Shown piece by piece: positions 1 to 7,569 of a stretch of DNA of 39,415 bases. Origin of the DNA: Candidatus Helarchaeota archaeon (GTDB taxonomy: Archaea > Asgardarchaeota > Lokiarchaeia > Helarchaeales > HEL-GB-A); NCBI GenBank assembly GCA_013375455.1, contig JABXJT010000046.1:1-39415 (forward strand), written 5' to 3'. A program made the position numbers and the translations under genes. Numbering within the stretch: position 1 is the stretch's first letter; every line of letters starts with the position of its first letter. Under the pieces are notes generated by a model. That model was given only the letters and a program-made list of their open reading frames with translations. It searched no databases and was not told the DNA's origin.

Positions 1-60
1 GCCACAAAAGTTTTTTGGTTTTGTGGCAATATCACTAGCATGGGGGTGTGTGGTATTGCC
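1..60. other. Two overlapping inverted repeats at the window edge
   Basis: Bases 1-9 (GCCACAAAA) pair perfectly with 19-27 (TTTTGTGGC). A second repeat pairs GGCAATA at 25-31 with TATTGCC at 54-60. They share bases 25-27, so both hairpins cannot be fully formed together on one strand. This could be a terminator of a gene to the left, the end of a structured RNA, or a remnant of a mobile-element end. The upstream context is cut off, so no function is assigned. Confidence 0.4.
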
Positions 61-161
61 TATGTGTCTTATCGGGAAAAGCTTTATTTGAAATTATACT
101 TCTCATGAATAAGAAAAGTCAAATTACGAACCAAAGACGAAGAATTGGTGTTTAAAGATAG

Positions 162-1376
162 ATGAATAGAGAAAGTAAGCACTTTTTATTGAGTTTTTTT
201 ATAATCTCGATGGGTACTCCCGCACAATTCATATTTGCTGTGAAAAAAGCGGATCCCCTCACAGGTACCCTAATGGTCTCTTTTTATTTTATATTTTCAG
301 CTATCTCCAGTATTCTTTTTTCAAAATTATCTGATAGATTAATGCGACGAAAAATTTTCGCCATCATAGGATTCGTGCTTGTTGCCTCAGTGTTCATTGC
401 TTACTTTTTTGCATCATCTCCCTTCGAATTAATCGCGTGTTCGAGCATGGTAGGAATCGGATTTTCTGCCTATAATCCTACATCCAATGCTTTATTTTCA
501 GAGATGGAACCAACCATTCCTAGTGGCAAATTAATGAGTTATTTTTTCGTTGTTGCATCAGCAGGATGGGCCGTAGGATCTGTCATTGCAGGCGTGGTAG
601 ATCAGTATTTTGGTGATTATGTTTTCATCTTTGGCGCCTTCATAACACTTGTAGGTCTATCCATCTATTCTTTAAAAGTCCAAGATATTCCCTATGATCG
701 AAATAATGCCGAAGATATCAGAAAGTTCAAGAATTCTAAGCCAAATCCCAATCTCAAGATCTATTCCGTTTTAATAATAATCTTATCAATTGCAATGCTT
801 ACCCGACATTTGTGCGTCCAAGGTGGTTTCTCTCTTTTTCCAAACTATTTAGAGGCATCAACTTTAAAAGGTGGTCTAGAATTAGAATCCATCTCTATAT
901 CCCTTTTATTGGCTGTTAATATGACCACCCAGTCAATAATAATGATTCCAATGGGTCGATTGGTTGATCATAAAAAATTTGGAAGAAAGATTGTTCTACT
1001 TTTTGGTTTAATTGGCGCAAATATCACTGTTTTCGCGTGGTCTTTAATCTATATTCCTTGGATTATGATTTTTCCCCAAATGTTGATCGGGTTTGCATGG
1101 CCTGCATTGGCTACTGCTGCAACTGCCTTAATTACGGATATTACCACGAGACGTACTCGTAGTCAAGGTTTAGGGTGGTTTAACGCGGGATTGGCAATTG
1201 GTGGAAGCATTGGACCCATCGTTTCATTCTTCTTAATGATACAATCTACTGGCAATTACAGGTTTGTCTTTCAAATTCTCTCTCTTGTTCCTGTTGCAGG
1301 AATTATACTTGTTCTGATCGCCTTCTCGGAGAATAAATTGACTCATGAATATTATTTATTTAGAAGAAAAAAATAA
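162..1376 (+). CDS. Major facilitator superfamily transporter
   Basis: This is a 404-residue integral membrane protein with about 12 hydrophobic segments and the two-half MFS layout. The loop after the second helix has a motif-A-like stretch (SKLSDRLMRRK, about residues 54-64). The equivalent loop of the second half has MGRLVDHKKFGRK near residue 265. The central loop, about residues 175-200, is charged and cytoplasmic. The substrate cannot be read from the sequence; drug or small-metabolite export would be typical of the family. The ATG at 162 follows an AT-rich leader with a TATA-like CTTTATTT near 80-87. The end of the gene overlaps the start of the next by 32 bases, so the two are probably co-transcribed. 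Family call is firm, substrate unknown. Confidence 0.88.
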   Translation: MNRESKHFLLSFFIISMGTPAQFIFAVKKADPLTGTLMVSFYFIFSAISSILFSKLSDRLMRRKIFAIIGFVLVASVFIAYFFASSPFELIACSSMVGIGFSAYNPTSNALFSEMEPTIPSGKLMSYFFVVASAGWAVGSVIAGVVDQYFGDYVFIFGAFITLVGLSIYSLKVQDIPYDRNNAEDIRKFKNSKPNPNLKIYSVLIIILSIAMLTRHLCVQGGFSLFPNYLEASTLKGGLELESISISLLLAVNMTTQSIIMIPMGRLVDHKKFGRKIVLLFGLIGANITVFAWSLIYIPWIMIFPQMLIGFAWPALATAATALITDITTRRTRSQGLGWFNAGLAIGGSIGPIVSFFLMIQSTGNYRFVFQILSLVPVAGIILVLIAFSENKLTHEYYLFRRKK

Positions 1377-2799
1377 ACTAGAATTGTTTTTATTACGGTG
1401 GCAAAAATTGAAGCTAACTGATTTCTATTCCTCCTCATTGACGTTTACACAGCACGTACTTGCAGGTATCACAGATTCGGAAATAAAATTTCCGGTGATG
1501 TACTTACCAATTCAACGAGCCAAAAAAGTTGCAAAACTCGATATGGAACAAAAGGCTCGATGGTTGATGAATAAATTTGAGGATGTATTAGGTAATCGCA
1601 AATTCAAATATATCGTGGTAGGTGCGCCATCAGGAGGAATTTCACAATTCTGTACTGCGTTGGATGCTCCATTTCTCCCCTGCCATTTTTTACAAGTTCC
1701 TATTTATCGTCGCTATAAGTTTTTGCTTTCAAACGATCCCGATGATATAGCGAATTATTATCGAGCATCTATGGAAATCATCGACCCAATCATCAAGAAC
1801 AACGAGAATTGTAACGCGATAATGCATTATGACCCAATACACGACCGCCCCATAGTGAGCACGTGCCACACGCTTCGATTTAAATATCGTTATTTACCTG
1901 AAGCCTATCAAGAATTCATTTTAAATCATCTCGAAGATAACGGCACGATCATCTTTACCCACATACAACAAACCTGGCCTCAGTTCATTGTAAATGACCG
2001 CATTTTTTTCCAGGTTGGAGGTGCAGATGGCGTGCTCCCCGAAGAGTTCCTGACAGGTTCAGAAAAAATCGAAGCTTGGGCACAAAAGATGGAATTCCCC
2101 TATTCTGGTGGTTGGAATCTCAACGAATGTGGGGTAGGCACTTTTGAAAAACGGGACCGCCCCGAATCTGAATGGGGAAACCCACCCGAGCTCAAGGACG
2201 CGACAAAAGCGTTTTGTGAAGAAAAAAAACTAAATTTTCTTGCCATTACAACGACAGATTATAATCTCCCGGGCATTTTAGGGACTTATACGTTTTATAA
2301 AAAATTTTTAAAGAGTAATTTAGCCCCACGGGGTGTGGCCCTCGAGATATATACGGCTACCTTTTATTCCGCGATTTCGCGGTCTCGATATTTGCCGATT
2401 TGGGTGGTATTCCCGCCCAGCGGAAGTTATCATTACGCTTCCCGATTCCTAGAAGAAATTTACAACGAAATTCCCGACCTTCCCCGAAAAACAGCGCTAA
2501 CCACCATCCCTGCAGGTTATATAGGACAGAAATATCATTTCTCAGATAGCATCTCCTTTAAAGAATGGAAAGACCTTCTTTTGAAATACACCGAAACCCC
2601 AGAAGATTTAGTGGTAATCTATTTTAAAGGAGATAAAATTAACCTTGGTCCCGTTCGTATCTTTCTTGCCGTTCCAAAATTATATTCGCAAGCCTGGAAA
2701 TGGGGACAACAATTTCCATTAGAGAAATTCGAGCCCCTCGATGATGAGGACATCAAATGGGCTGCCCAAAAAGCGAACCTTCAGGTCTCTGAAGGATAG
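1345..2799 (+). CDS. Unrecognised 484-residue protein
   Basis: I do not recognise this family. The protein is soluble, without signal peptide or clear membrane segments. Its middle is rich in aromatic residues, Pro and Gly, with a hydrophobic strand followed by GAPSGG (about residues 91-100) that resembles the first strand and loop of a Rossmann-like or alpha/beta-hydrolase-like fold. Clusters such as HYDPIHDRP (about residues 161-169) and HTLRFKYRYLPEAYQEF look like conserved functional patches with several His and Asp. The start overlaps the upstream transporter gene by 32 bases, which suggests translational coupling and perhaps a shared substrate. Codon use and length support a real gene. 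A TTG or ATG further in could be the true start. Confidence 0.7.
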   Translation: MNIIYLEEKNKLELFLLRWQKLKLTDFYSSSLTFTQHVLAGITDSEIKFPVMYLPIQRAKKVAKLDMEQKARWLMNKFEDVLGNRKFKYIVVGAPSGGISQFCTALDAPFLPCHFLQVPIYRRYKFLLSNDPDDIANYYRASMEIIDPIIKNNENCNAIMHYDPIHDRPIVSTCHTLRFKYRYLPEAYQEFILNHLEDNGTIIFTHIQQTWPQFIVNDRIFFQVGGADGVLPEEFLTGSEKIEAWAQKMEFPYSGGWNLNECGVGTFEKRDRPESEWGNPPELKDATKAFCEEKKLNFLAITTTDYNLPGILGTYTFYKKFLKSNLAPRGVALEIYTATFYSAISRSRYLPIWVVFPPSGSYHYASRFLEEIYNEIPDLPRKTALTTIPAGYIGQKYHFSDSISFKEWKDLLLKYTETPEDLVVIYFKGDKINLGPVRIFLAVPKLYSQAWKWGQQFPLEKFEPLDDEDIKWAAQKANLQVSEG

Positions 2800-2821
2800 A
2801 TATCTAGAAATAAAATTAGGA

Positions 2822-3247
2822 TTAAATATCAACGACAAACCGCAGGATGACTTCTGACGGTTCCTGAATGATTTCCATCAAGCTATAGGTAGGGGCCTTA
2901 ATTTCCGTGCGAGATGGATGCTTTTCGGGATTGAACTCTTCCCCCCAACATTCACAGGTCATCTTATATTTATCCCCCTCCTTATTTACCTCAATTTCAA
3001 ACTTTGAAAATAATAAACCTTCTGTATCGAAAAAATATAGAAATTCATTGATCCATTCAAATAAAAGCGAGTCTAAATCCTCTGCTTCTACTCTTATCTT
3101 CCGCTTTTCATCGGGATCAATTGTCTTCAGATCTGTCATTGTGTCAAATAGAGCATAAGCTGCCTGAATGAGAGCCTCTTCTAGCGAACTACCACGCGCT
3201 TCTATGTAGACATCTGACGTGTGCTCCAAAAAGCGGAATCCAGCCAT
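2822..3247 (-). CDS. Archease (RtcB ligase cofactor)
   Basis: Archease activates the RNA ligase RtcB by promoting guanylylation and multiple turnover, and so supports tRNA exon joining after intron removal. The 141 residues match the usual archaeal length. The N-terminus carries the family signature FLEHTSDV (residues 6-13), the middle has the LxxALFDTMTD-type helix and the WINEFLYFFDTEG segment, and the protein ends with the characteristic FVVDI, whose last Asp belongs to the metal site in known archeases. It faces away from a twice-interrupted tRNA-Ser gene that starts about 100 bases upstream; that tRNA needs exactly this splicing pathway. Start ATG at 3247. RtcB itself is not in the window. 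Confidence 0.93.
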   Translation of the reverse strand: MAGFRFLEHTSDVYIEARGSSLEEALIQAAYALFDTMTDLKTIDPDEKRKIRVEAEDLDSLLFEWINEFLYFFDTEGLLFSKFEIEVNKEGDKYKMTCECWGEEFNPEKHPSRTEIKAPTYSLMEIIQEPSEVILRFVVDI

Positions 3248-3311
3248 GATAATGCCTTATTCAATTAAATATTAATTCTTACTAACAATTCATTTTTATG
3301 CATTCTTGATA

Positions 3312-3319
3312 TTTTAAAG
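3312..3319 (+). promoter_or_regulatory. Probable box A (TATA) of the tRNA-Ser gene
   Basis: TTTTAAAG lies 26-33 bases upstream of the first tRNA base, the distance expected for an archaeal TATA box. No consensus BRE is obvious. Assignment rests on spacing and composition only. Confidence 0.45.
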
Positions 3320-3382
3320 ATAAGAGTTTTTCAATCGATATGCCGCCGGGGTAGCCAAGCGGATTACGGCGCAGGCCTTGAG

Positions 3383-3401
3383 CTTGCTTCAAAATCAAGA
3401 A
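3383..3401 (+). other. tRNA-Ser intron 1, anticodon loop 37/38
   Basis: A 19-base intron at the canonical archaeal position. CTTG (3377-3380) pairs with CAAG (3396-3399) to give the 4-bp central helix. The 3-base bulges are AGC (3381-3383) and AAA (3400-3402), and cutting after the second base of each leaves G37 joined to A38. The intron-side helix is weak (TTG with CAA), so this is a relaxed bulge-helix-loop rather than a full bulge-helix-bulge. Confidence 0.85.
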
Positions 3402-3434
3402 AGTCTGTGACTCTTTGAGTCGCGGGGGTTCGAA

Positions 3435-3464
3435 TCCCATCGGAATATCACCGATGGGCGAGAT
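3435..3464 (+). other. tRNA-Ser intron 2, T-loop 59/60
   Basis: A 30-base intron with a near-perfect bulge-helix-bulge. The intron helix is CCCATCGG (3436-3443) paired with CCGATGGG (3451-3458) around loop AATATCA. The central 4-bp helix is TTCG (3429-3432) with CGAG (3459-3462, one G-T pair). The bulges are AAT (3433-3435) and ATT (3463-3465). Cutting after the second base of each bulge regenerates the T-loop TTCGAAT. Splicing by the archaeal endonuclease and RtcB is inferred. Confidence 0.85.
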
Positions 3465-3502
3465 TCCCTCTCCCGGCGCTTCTAATTTTCAAGATTTTTT
3501 AA

Positions 3503-4450
3503 TTAAAAATGTTTTATCAAACGTTCTCCTAACATACGAAATGCTTCATCAATGTTTTCAGAAGTTTTCGCAGATATTTCAATATAGGGCATGTCCAATT
3601 CCTTCGCTGATGCTTCTCCCTCTTCTCGCGTGACTTTTCGCTCTTCTTCCAAATCAATCTTATTTGCACACAATATACGCGGAAATTCTTTAGGGAGAAA
3701 GGTATTTAGCTCTGTATTCCAATAGCCAACATTTTTAAAAGAATCCGGGTGGGTCACGTCATACAAGATGAGTCCTCCCTGCGCCCCACCATAGTAAATA
3801 CGGCGCATGTCCTTCCAAAAAAGTTGACCGGCTATGTCCCAAATCTGAAAAACCACCAAGTCATCCCCGATCCAGTATTCATTCTTGACAATGCTCACGC
3901 CAATCGTCGGTTTGTACTCCGATTCAAACTTAGCATGCGCAAATTGAACCGTGGTGGTCGTTTTCCCGACACCTGCGTCCCCAATTATCACGATTTTAAA
4001 TACATATTCCCTCCTGGGCGTGATTTCTTTCTTCATTTGTTCTTCTGATTTTGGAACATCCGTGGAAACTGATTCTCCCTTCAGTATTCTATCGGCTTTA
4101 TTTGCAACATAGACACTATAGGCAGTCAATACCTGTTTATTGGCAAGTTCATCACAAATCGTGATCAGAACTGCATCGGGATTGATTTGGCGAAAAATAA
4201 ATCCCTTCCCAGGCGTGGATATTTGTTGCACGGTTTTCCTGAAATATCCCGTCTCAAGGTCAATGCGAATGATATCTGATATGTAACTGATTAAAGTCGT
4301 TAACGATCCGATTTCGCTTTCATCTAATCCTGACCGAATTATCGAGGTTAATATGGATCCATCCCGTTTCACGATGAAAACGGCTTCGGAACCGCTTGTC
4401 GCCGTGAGATAATTCTGTAACAACATGTTTAATGGCCCTATTTCTGCCAA
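3503..4450 (-). CDS. Roadblock domain-Ras-like GTPase fusion
   Basis: A 315-residue two-domain protein. Residues 1 to about 120 form a roadblock/LC7-like domain (AVFIVKRDGSILTS strand pair, then a long helix). A charged linker of about 25 residues joins it to a Ras-superfamily GTPase at about 148-315. All nucleotide-binding motifs are present: P-loop GDAGVGKT (157-164), switch I Thr in YKPTIG, WDIAGQ with the catalytic-type Gln (204-209), NKID (263-266) and SAK (293-295). There is no C-terminal Cys for prenylation, so any membrane link must go through the roadblock part or partners. In eukaryotes, roadblock and Rag-type GTPase modules work together in Ragulator/Rag and MglA/MglB pairs; here they are one chain. 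The TTG start at 4450 has a GAGTGAT ribosome site inside the end of the toxin-like gene upstream, only 6 bases away. Confidence 0.92.
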   Translation of the reverse strand: MAEIGPLNMLLQNYLTATSGSEAVFIVKRDGSILTSIIRSGLDESEIGSLTTLISYISDIIRIDLETGYFRKTVQQISTPGKGFIFRQINPDAVLITICDELANKQVLTAYSVYVANKADRILKGESVSTDVPKSEEQMKKEITPRREYVFKIVIIGDAGVGKTTTTVQFAHAKFESEYKPTIGVSIVKNEYWIGDDLVVFQIWDIAGQLFWKDMRRIYYGGAQGGLILYDVTHPDSFKNVGYWNTELNTFLPKEFPRILCANKIDLEEERKVTREEGEASAKELDMPYIEISAKTSENIDEAFRMLGERLIKHF

Positions 4451-4456
4451 TATCTA

Positions 4457-4936
4457 TCACTCTTTAATTTTATTTTGCTTAAAATTCTCAATAAATGTTC
4501 TAATTTCATTTAACACATTCGTTTTTATCGTTTCGATTCTCAAGACTAAATCTTTCATAAGTTCCCAATTCAAATCAAATGAGTAAGCATGCCTTGAAAA
4601 ATGCCTAAATCCCAGATATTTCCTTAAATATTTGCATGTATTTTCGTTCAGAACCTTATAATTTCGATTTTTAGTACGTTTTATCATTTGGTCAAGAAGT
4701 TCTATATGCCATTTTTCACCATAAGGTATTTTCCCATCTATTTTTCTAGCTATTTGCTTAAATATATTTTCCAATCCGTTATAAAATGAATGCAATAACA
4801 TAGCTAATGCGTTTAATTCAATGAAATCTGGCTCTTGGTCTTGCACTTTTTTTAATAAGGCTAGATAGGGTTCGAGAAGTTTCTCAATTTTCCTAATCTC
4901 GAATTTAATATCTTCGATGACCTTCTTATGTTGCAA
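4457..4936 (-). CDS. HepT-like HEPN ribonuclease toxin
   Basis: A 159-residue helical protein with the HEPN motif RHFSRHAY, which fits the Rx4HxY signature of HepT toxins. In the characterised family the Arg and His form the RNase site, and the Tyr is AMPylated by the MntA partner to neutralise the toxin. The gene overlaps the end of the MntA-type antitoxin gene by 11 bases, the usual order antitoxin then toxin. The N-terminal helix is rich in Lys and Glu and may form the dimer interface. It is followed after 6 bases by a GTPase gene, an unusual operon neighbour. Toxin activity is inferred from the motif and pairing. Confidence 0.87.
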   Translation of the reverse strand: MQHKKVIEDIKFEIRKIEKLLEPYLALLKKVQDQEPDFIELNALAMLLHSFYNGLENIFKQIARKIDGKIPYGEKWHIELLDQMIKRTKNRNYKVLNENTCKYLRKYLGFRHFSRHAYSFDLNWELMKDLVLRIETIKTNVLNEIRTFIENFKQNKIKE

Positions 4937-5216
4937 AAATGATTTCCCCTTCTTTTCTAATCTTATTTTTAAAATCCTCAGATATATAATCTAATGCAAT
5001 TAAATCTACTCTGTGATCAACAATAGAAGGGAGGACTGCCACAGCATCAAAATATTTTAAAGGCGAAATTCCTGACACGGCAAGATCTATATCAGAATAT
5101 TTATCATATGTTCCCTCTGCTAGAGATCCAAAGAGAATTATCTCTTCACAGCCAAGTGATTTTAAATATTCTATTGCCTTTGCAATTTTCTTTTCAATTT
5201 TTTTATCAACTTTCAT
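4926..5216 (-). CDS. MntA-like minimal nucleotidyltransferase antitoxin
   Basis: A minimal nucleotidyltransferase of 96 residues from the preferred ATG at 5216. An in-frame ATG at 5249 would add 11 residues and run into the divergent TPR gene. The signature GSLAEGTYDKYSDID matches GSx10DxD, the metal and ATP site of MntA proteins that AMPylate their HepT partner. The third acidic residue is probably the Asp in HRVDLIALD. The fold call is firm because motif spacing is exact. With the overlapping HEPN gene it forms a type VII-style toxin-antitoxin or phage-defence pair. Confidence 0.88.
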   Translation of the reverse strand: MKVDKKIEKKIAKAIEYLKSLGCEEIILFGSLAEGTYDKYSDIDLAVSGISPLKYFDAVAVLPSIVDHRVDLIALDYISEDFKNKIRKEGEIIFAT

Positions 5217-5319
5217 TCTCGATTCCCTAATTTTGTATAAAACCTTCAAGTGGTTGAAAAATAAAAAATTATTGATTTCAAATTCACTATCTTTTTATTC
5301 ATCGATTATTTTTACGAAA

Positions 5320-5922
5320 ATGGATAGTGATATGTTGGATTGGATGGGCAAAGAATATTTTAGAAATAAATTAAATGATTTTCGAAAAGCAACTGCTTAT
5401 ATTGATCGGGCTCTTGCAACTAATCCTAACAACAAAGAAGGGTGGAATCTTAAAGGAATCGCCTATTTATGGCTAAAAAACCATAAGGAAGCCATTAAAT
5501 GCTTTAATATTGCCCTCGAGATAGATCCCCTATTTTTAGATGCCTTACATTATAAAGGAATTACTTTCATCGAATTACAATTTCATGAAGATGCGATTAA
5601 ATGTTATATTAAGATCCTTGACATCCACCGGCATTCCATTGAAGCGTGGAATAATAAAGCATTTTCCTTAGCCCAATTAGGACGGTATGAGGAGGCTTTA
5701 ATGTGTTTGAATCAAGGAATCGAATTAAATCCATCACAAGCTAGTCTCTATTACAACAAGGCATGTATTGAATCCTTAAAGTTAATGCCGGACCAATCAC
5801 TAGATTCCTTAGAAAACGCAGTTAGTTTAGATCCGACCTATTACCCTCTGGCAGAAAGCGACCCAGATCTTGCCATTATTACTAAGCTTGAAGAATTTAA
5901 AGAATTAAAACGTTATTTGTGA
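5320..5922 (+). CDS. Tetratricopeptide repeat protein
   Basis: Four consecutive TPR units of about 34 residues fill the protein. Each has the W/Y-N/Y-K-G/A helix A and ExAxxCxxxAxxIxP helix B, for example KEAIKCFNIALEIDP and EEALMCLNQGIELNP. A shorter capping segment ends in FKELKRYL. Such proteins are cytoplasmic scaffolds for protein-protein contacts; the partner is unknown. The ATG at 5320 is preferred because the upstream extension to 5233 is low in complexity and overlaps the divergent MntA gene. It stands alone between oppositely directed genes. Confidence 0.85.
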   Translation: MDSDMLDWMGKEYFRNKLNDFRKATAYIDRALATNPNNKEGWNLKGIAYLWLKNHKEAIKCFNIALEIDPLFLDALHYKGITFIELQFHEDAIKCYIKILDIHRHSIEAWNNKAFSLAQLGRYEEALMCLNQGIELNPSQASLYYNKACIESLKLMPDQSLDSLENAVSLDPTYYPLAESDPDLAIITKLEEFKELKRYL

Positions 5923-6008
5923 GTGAAAATACCCTGCAAAGCTCTTGATTATTTATCGTTTAGATGCTTTCTCAAAGGAAAAAATAATTGATGTTGTTTT
6001 TCCGTGGT

Positions 6009-6797
6009 TCATTTCTTAAGATCCCGGAACTTGGGCTTGCGCTTCTCGACGAATGCGTTCTTTCCTTCGACCGCCTCATCAGTGCCATAGTAGAGCGAAA
6101 GGCCACCGACACCTAAATACGTGGCACCCGTCGTTCCATCAGTATCAGCTAGAAACGCATATTTCAACATCTTCAACGCCGTCGGACTCTTTTCTAGTAT
6201 TTCCTGACACCAACGATCCACTTCTTCGTCCAATTTCTCATAAGGCACGACAGCGTTCACGAGCCCCATCTCCAAAGCCTGCTGAGCAGTGTATCGACGA
6301 CAAAGAAACCAAATTTCTTTCGCACGTTTTATGCCCACGGCACGCATTAAGTCGCCGGTCCCGTAGCCTGGGTCAAAAGAGCCCACGCGCGGTCCCGCTT
6401 GTCCGAGCTGCGCATGCTCTGCTGCAATGCTGAGATCACAGGTAACATGCCACACGTGTCCGCCCCCAATCGCGTATCCATTCACGCGGGCGATGACTGG
6501 CTTGGGCAAGGTGCGGATCTGATGGGTCACGTGCTGCCAGCCCACCTCTAACGGCAATAAATACTGACCTTTATAACCTCCCTTCTCACGGGTCGTCTGA
6601 TCCCCGCCGGTACAGAACGCTTTTTCGCCAGCACCCGTGAACACAACGACTCCTATTTCATCATCGTTACAACGGTTGAAAGCATCAATCAATTCATGAA
6701 CGGTGTGCTGCGTGCATGCGTTATAGCGCTGCGGTCGATTGATCGTTATCCTCGCAACACCGTCTTTCTTCTCAAAAATTATTTCTTCATAATCCAA
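6009..6797 (-). CDS. MenB/BadI-like crotonase-fold enzyme
   Basis: A 262-residue enoyl-CoA hydratase/isomerase superfamily member. It has the oxyanion-hole segment AFCTGGDQ and the GYAIGGGH loop, then GPRVGSFDPGYGT, REIWFLCRRY and a C-terminal DTDGTTG and EKRKPKFR. These mark the subgroup with naphthoate synthase (MenB, closing the ring of menaquinone precursors) and BadI (opening the ring of 2-ketocyclohexanecarboxyl-CoA). The sequence mixes features of both: DPGYGT and PVIARVNGYAIGGG are BadI-like, DTDG is MenB-like. Substrate cannot be decided. The start is TTG at 6797, preceded by GAGGTGAT at good spacing. No other menaquinone or benzoate genes are nearby, and it is far from the beta-oxidation operon in the same window. 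Confidence 0.88.
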   Translation of the reverse strand: MDYEEIIFEKKDGVARITINRPQRYNACTQHTVHELIDAFNRCNDDEIGVVVFTGAGEKAFCTGGDQTTREKGGYKGQYLLPLEVGWQHVTHQIRTLPKPVIARVNGYAIGGGHVWHVTCDLSIAAEHAQLGQAGPRVGSFDPGYGTGDLMRAVGIKRAKEIWFLCRRYTAQQALEMGLVNAVVPYEKLDEEVDRWCQEILEKSPTALKMLKYAFLADTDGTTGATYLGVGGLSLYYGTDEAVEGKNAFVEKRKPKFRDLKK

Positions 6798-6938
6798 TTC
6801 GTTATCACCTCAATTTTATATTGATTAAGGCTAATTAACTGTTTTTCTCCATAAAAGCTAGAGTTTTTATTTTAATATTTATTGAAGCTTTTTGAACGGT
6901 GTTCCAATTAGATCTAGAACATCGATAGGGAGAGCGTT

Positions 6939-7559
6939 TTGACCACACTTGAAGAGTTAAGTAGGATTAAACGAAGAAGACTACAAGAAGAAAACCTGGC
7001 AATCATTCTTGTAATACTTATTCCTGTATTGTTTTTTCCTGGATACGTTTTGAATGATTACTTTTATTATTTAATAGGGTTTATAGCATATACAAGCATT
7101 GTAGGCGGAGTCGTTTTGTGGCTTGGATATTTCCGAACACTACGATGCCCTAATTGTTTAAACGAGCTGAAATATCAAAAAGATTACTCAAATTTATCAG
7201 CAAGTCGATTCCATTGTGGAAATTGCGGATTTTTCGAATCGCTTATTCCCGAGTTACCAGACATGCATCCCCAACATCTTATTATGAAATATGGGAAAAT
7301 CGTGTTTCTCCAATTCCCACCCCCATCTTCTCAAGCTATCAAGAATGTACCTCCAATTTTTTATCGTGAAAATGGAAAAATCGTAGGAATTTGCATAGTT
7401 TGTAACTTATCCATCACTGAATTTGAAGAGCAGCTCAAATGCCCATCCTGTTTCTCGCTGGCACATCAAACCCATCTCTTGGAATGGGCCAAAATTAAGG
7501 GGTATTGCCCGCATTGTAATTTTTCCTTGAAGTTTCACTCAGAAATGCAATATTGTTAG
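6939..7559 (+). CDS. Membrane-anchored zinc-ribbon/RING-like protein, copy 1
   Basis: A 206-residue protein with a short charged N-terminus, two membrane helices (about residues 18-60), a zinc ribbon (CPNC ... CGNC) and a C-terminal RING-like domain. The domain reads C-x2-C-x12-C-x2-C-x4-H-x2-H-x10-CPHC. A Trp sits three residues after the sixth ligand and Ile/Val precedes the second Cys, both as in E2-binding RING fingers. The ligand order is close to the Nse1-type variant RING. A membrane-bound E3-like or protein-binding role is inference only. TTG start with GGGAGAG upstream. First of four tandem paralogues. The zinc ribbon-RING linker is longer here than in the other copies (about 36 residues, including PDMHPQHLIMKYGK). 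Confidence 0.82.
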   Translation: MTTLEELSRIKRRRLQEENLAIILVILIPVLFFPGYVLNDYFYYLIGFIAYTSIVGGVVLWLGYFRTLRCPNCLNELKYQKDYSNLSASRFHCGNCGFFESLIPELPDMHPQHLIMKYGKIVFLQFPPPSSQAIKNVPPIFYRENGKIVGICIVCNLSITEFEEQLKCPSCFSLAHQTHLLEWAKIKGYCPHCNFSLKFHSEMQYC

Positions 7560-7569
7560 GGAGAGTTTT

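Larger units (their letters stand above)
3345..3478 (+). tRNA. tRNA-Ser(TGA) with two introns
   Basis: The acceptor stem is GCCGGGG (3345-3351) with TCCCGGC (3471-3477). The D stem is GCC/GGC (3354-3356, 3368-3370). The anticodon stem is CAGGC (3372-3376) with GTCTG (3403-3407), anticodon TGA at 3379-3381. A long variable arm GACTC-TTT-GAGTC (3409-3421) makes it class II, and the discriminator G at 3478 fits serine. The T stem GGGGG (3424-3428) pairs with CCCTC (3466-3470) only if a 30-base insert is removed from the T-loop. A 19-base intron interrupts the anticodon loop after position 37. The mature T-loop would read TTCGAAT. No CCA is encoded. An oligo-T run at 3495-3500 can serve as terminator. 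Confidence 0.92.

Noticed and set aside
5233..5319. Upstream start giving the TPR protein 29 extra residues
   Set aside because: The extension is Lys/Ser/Phe-rich, not TPR-like, and overlaps the divergent MntA gene. ATG 5320 is better.
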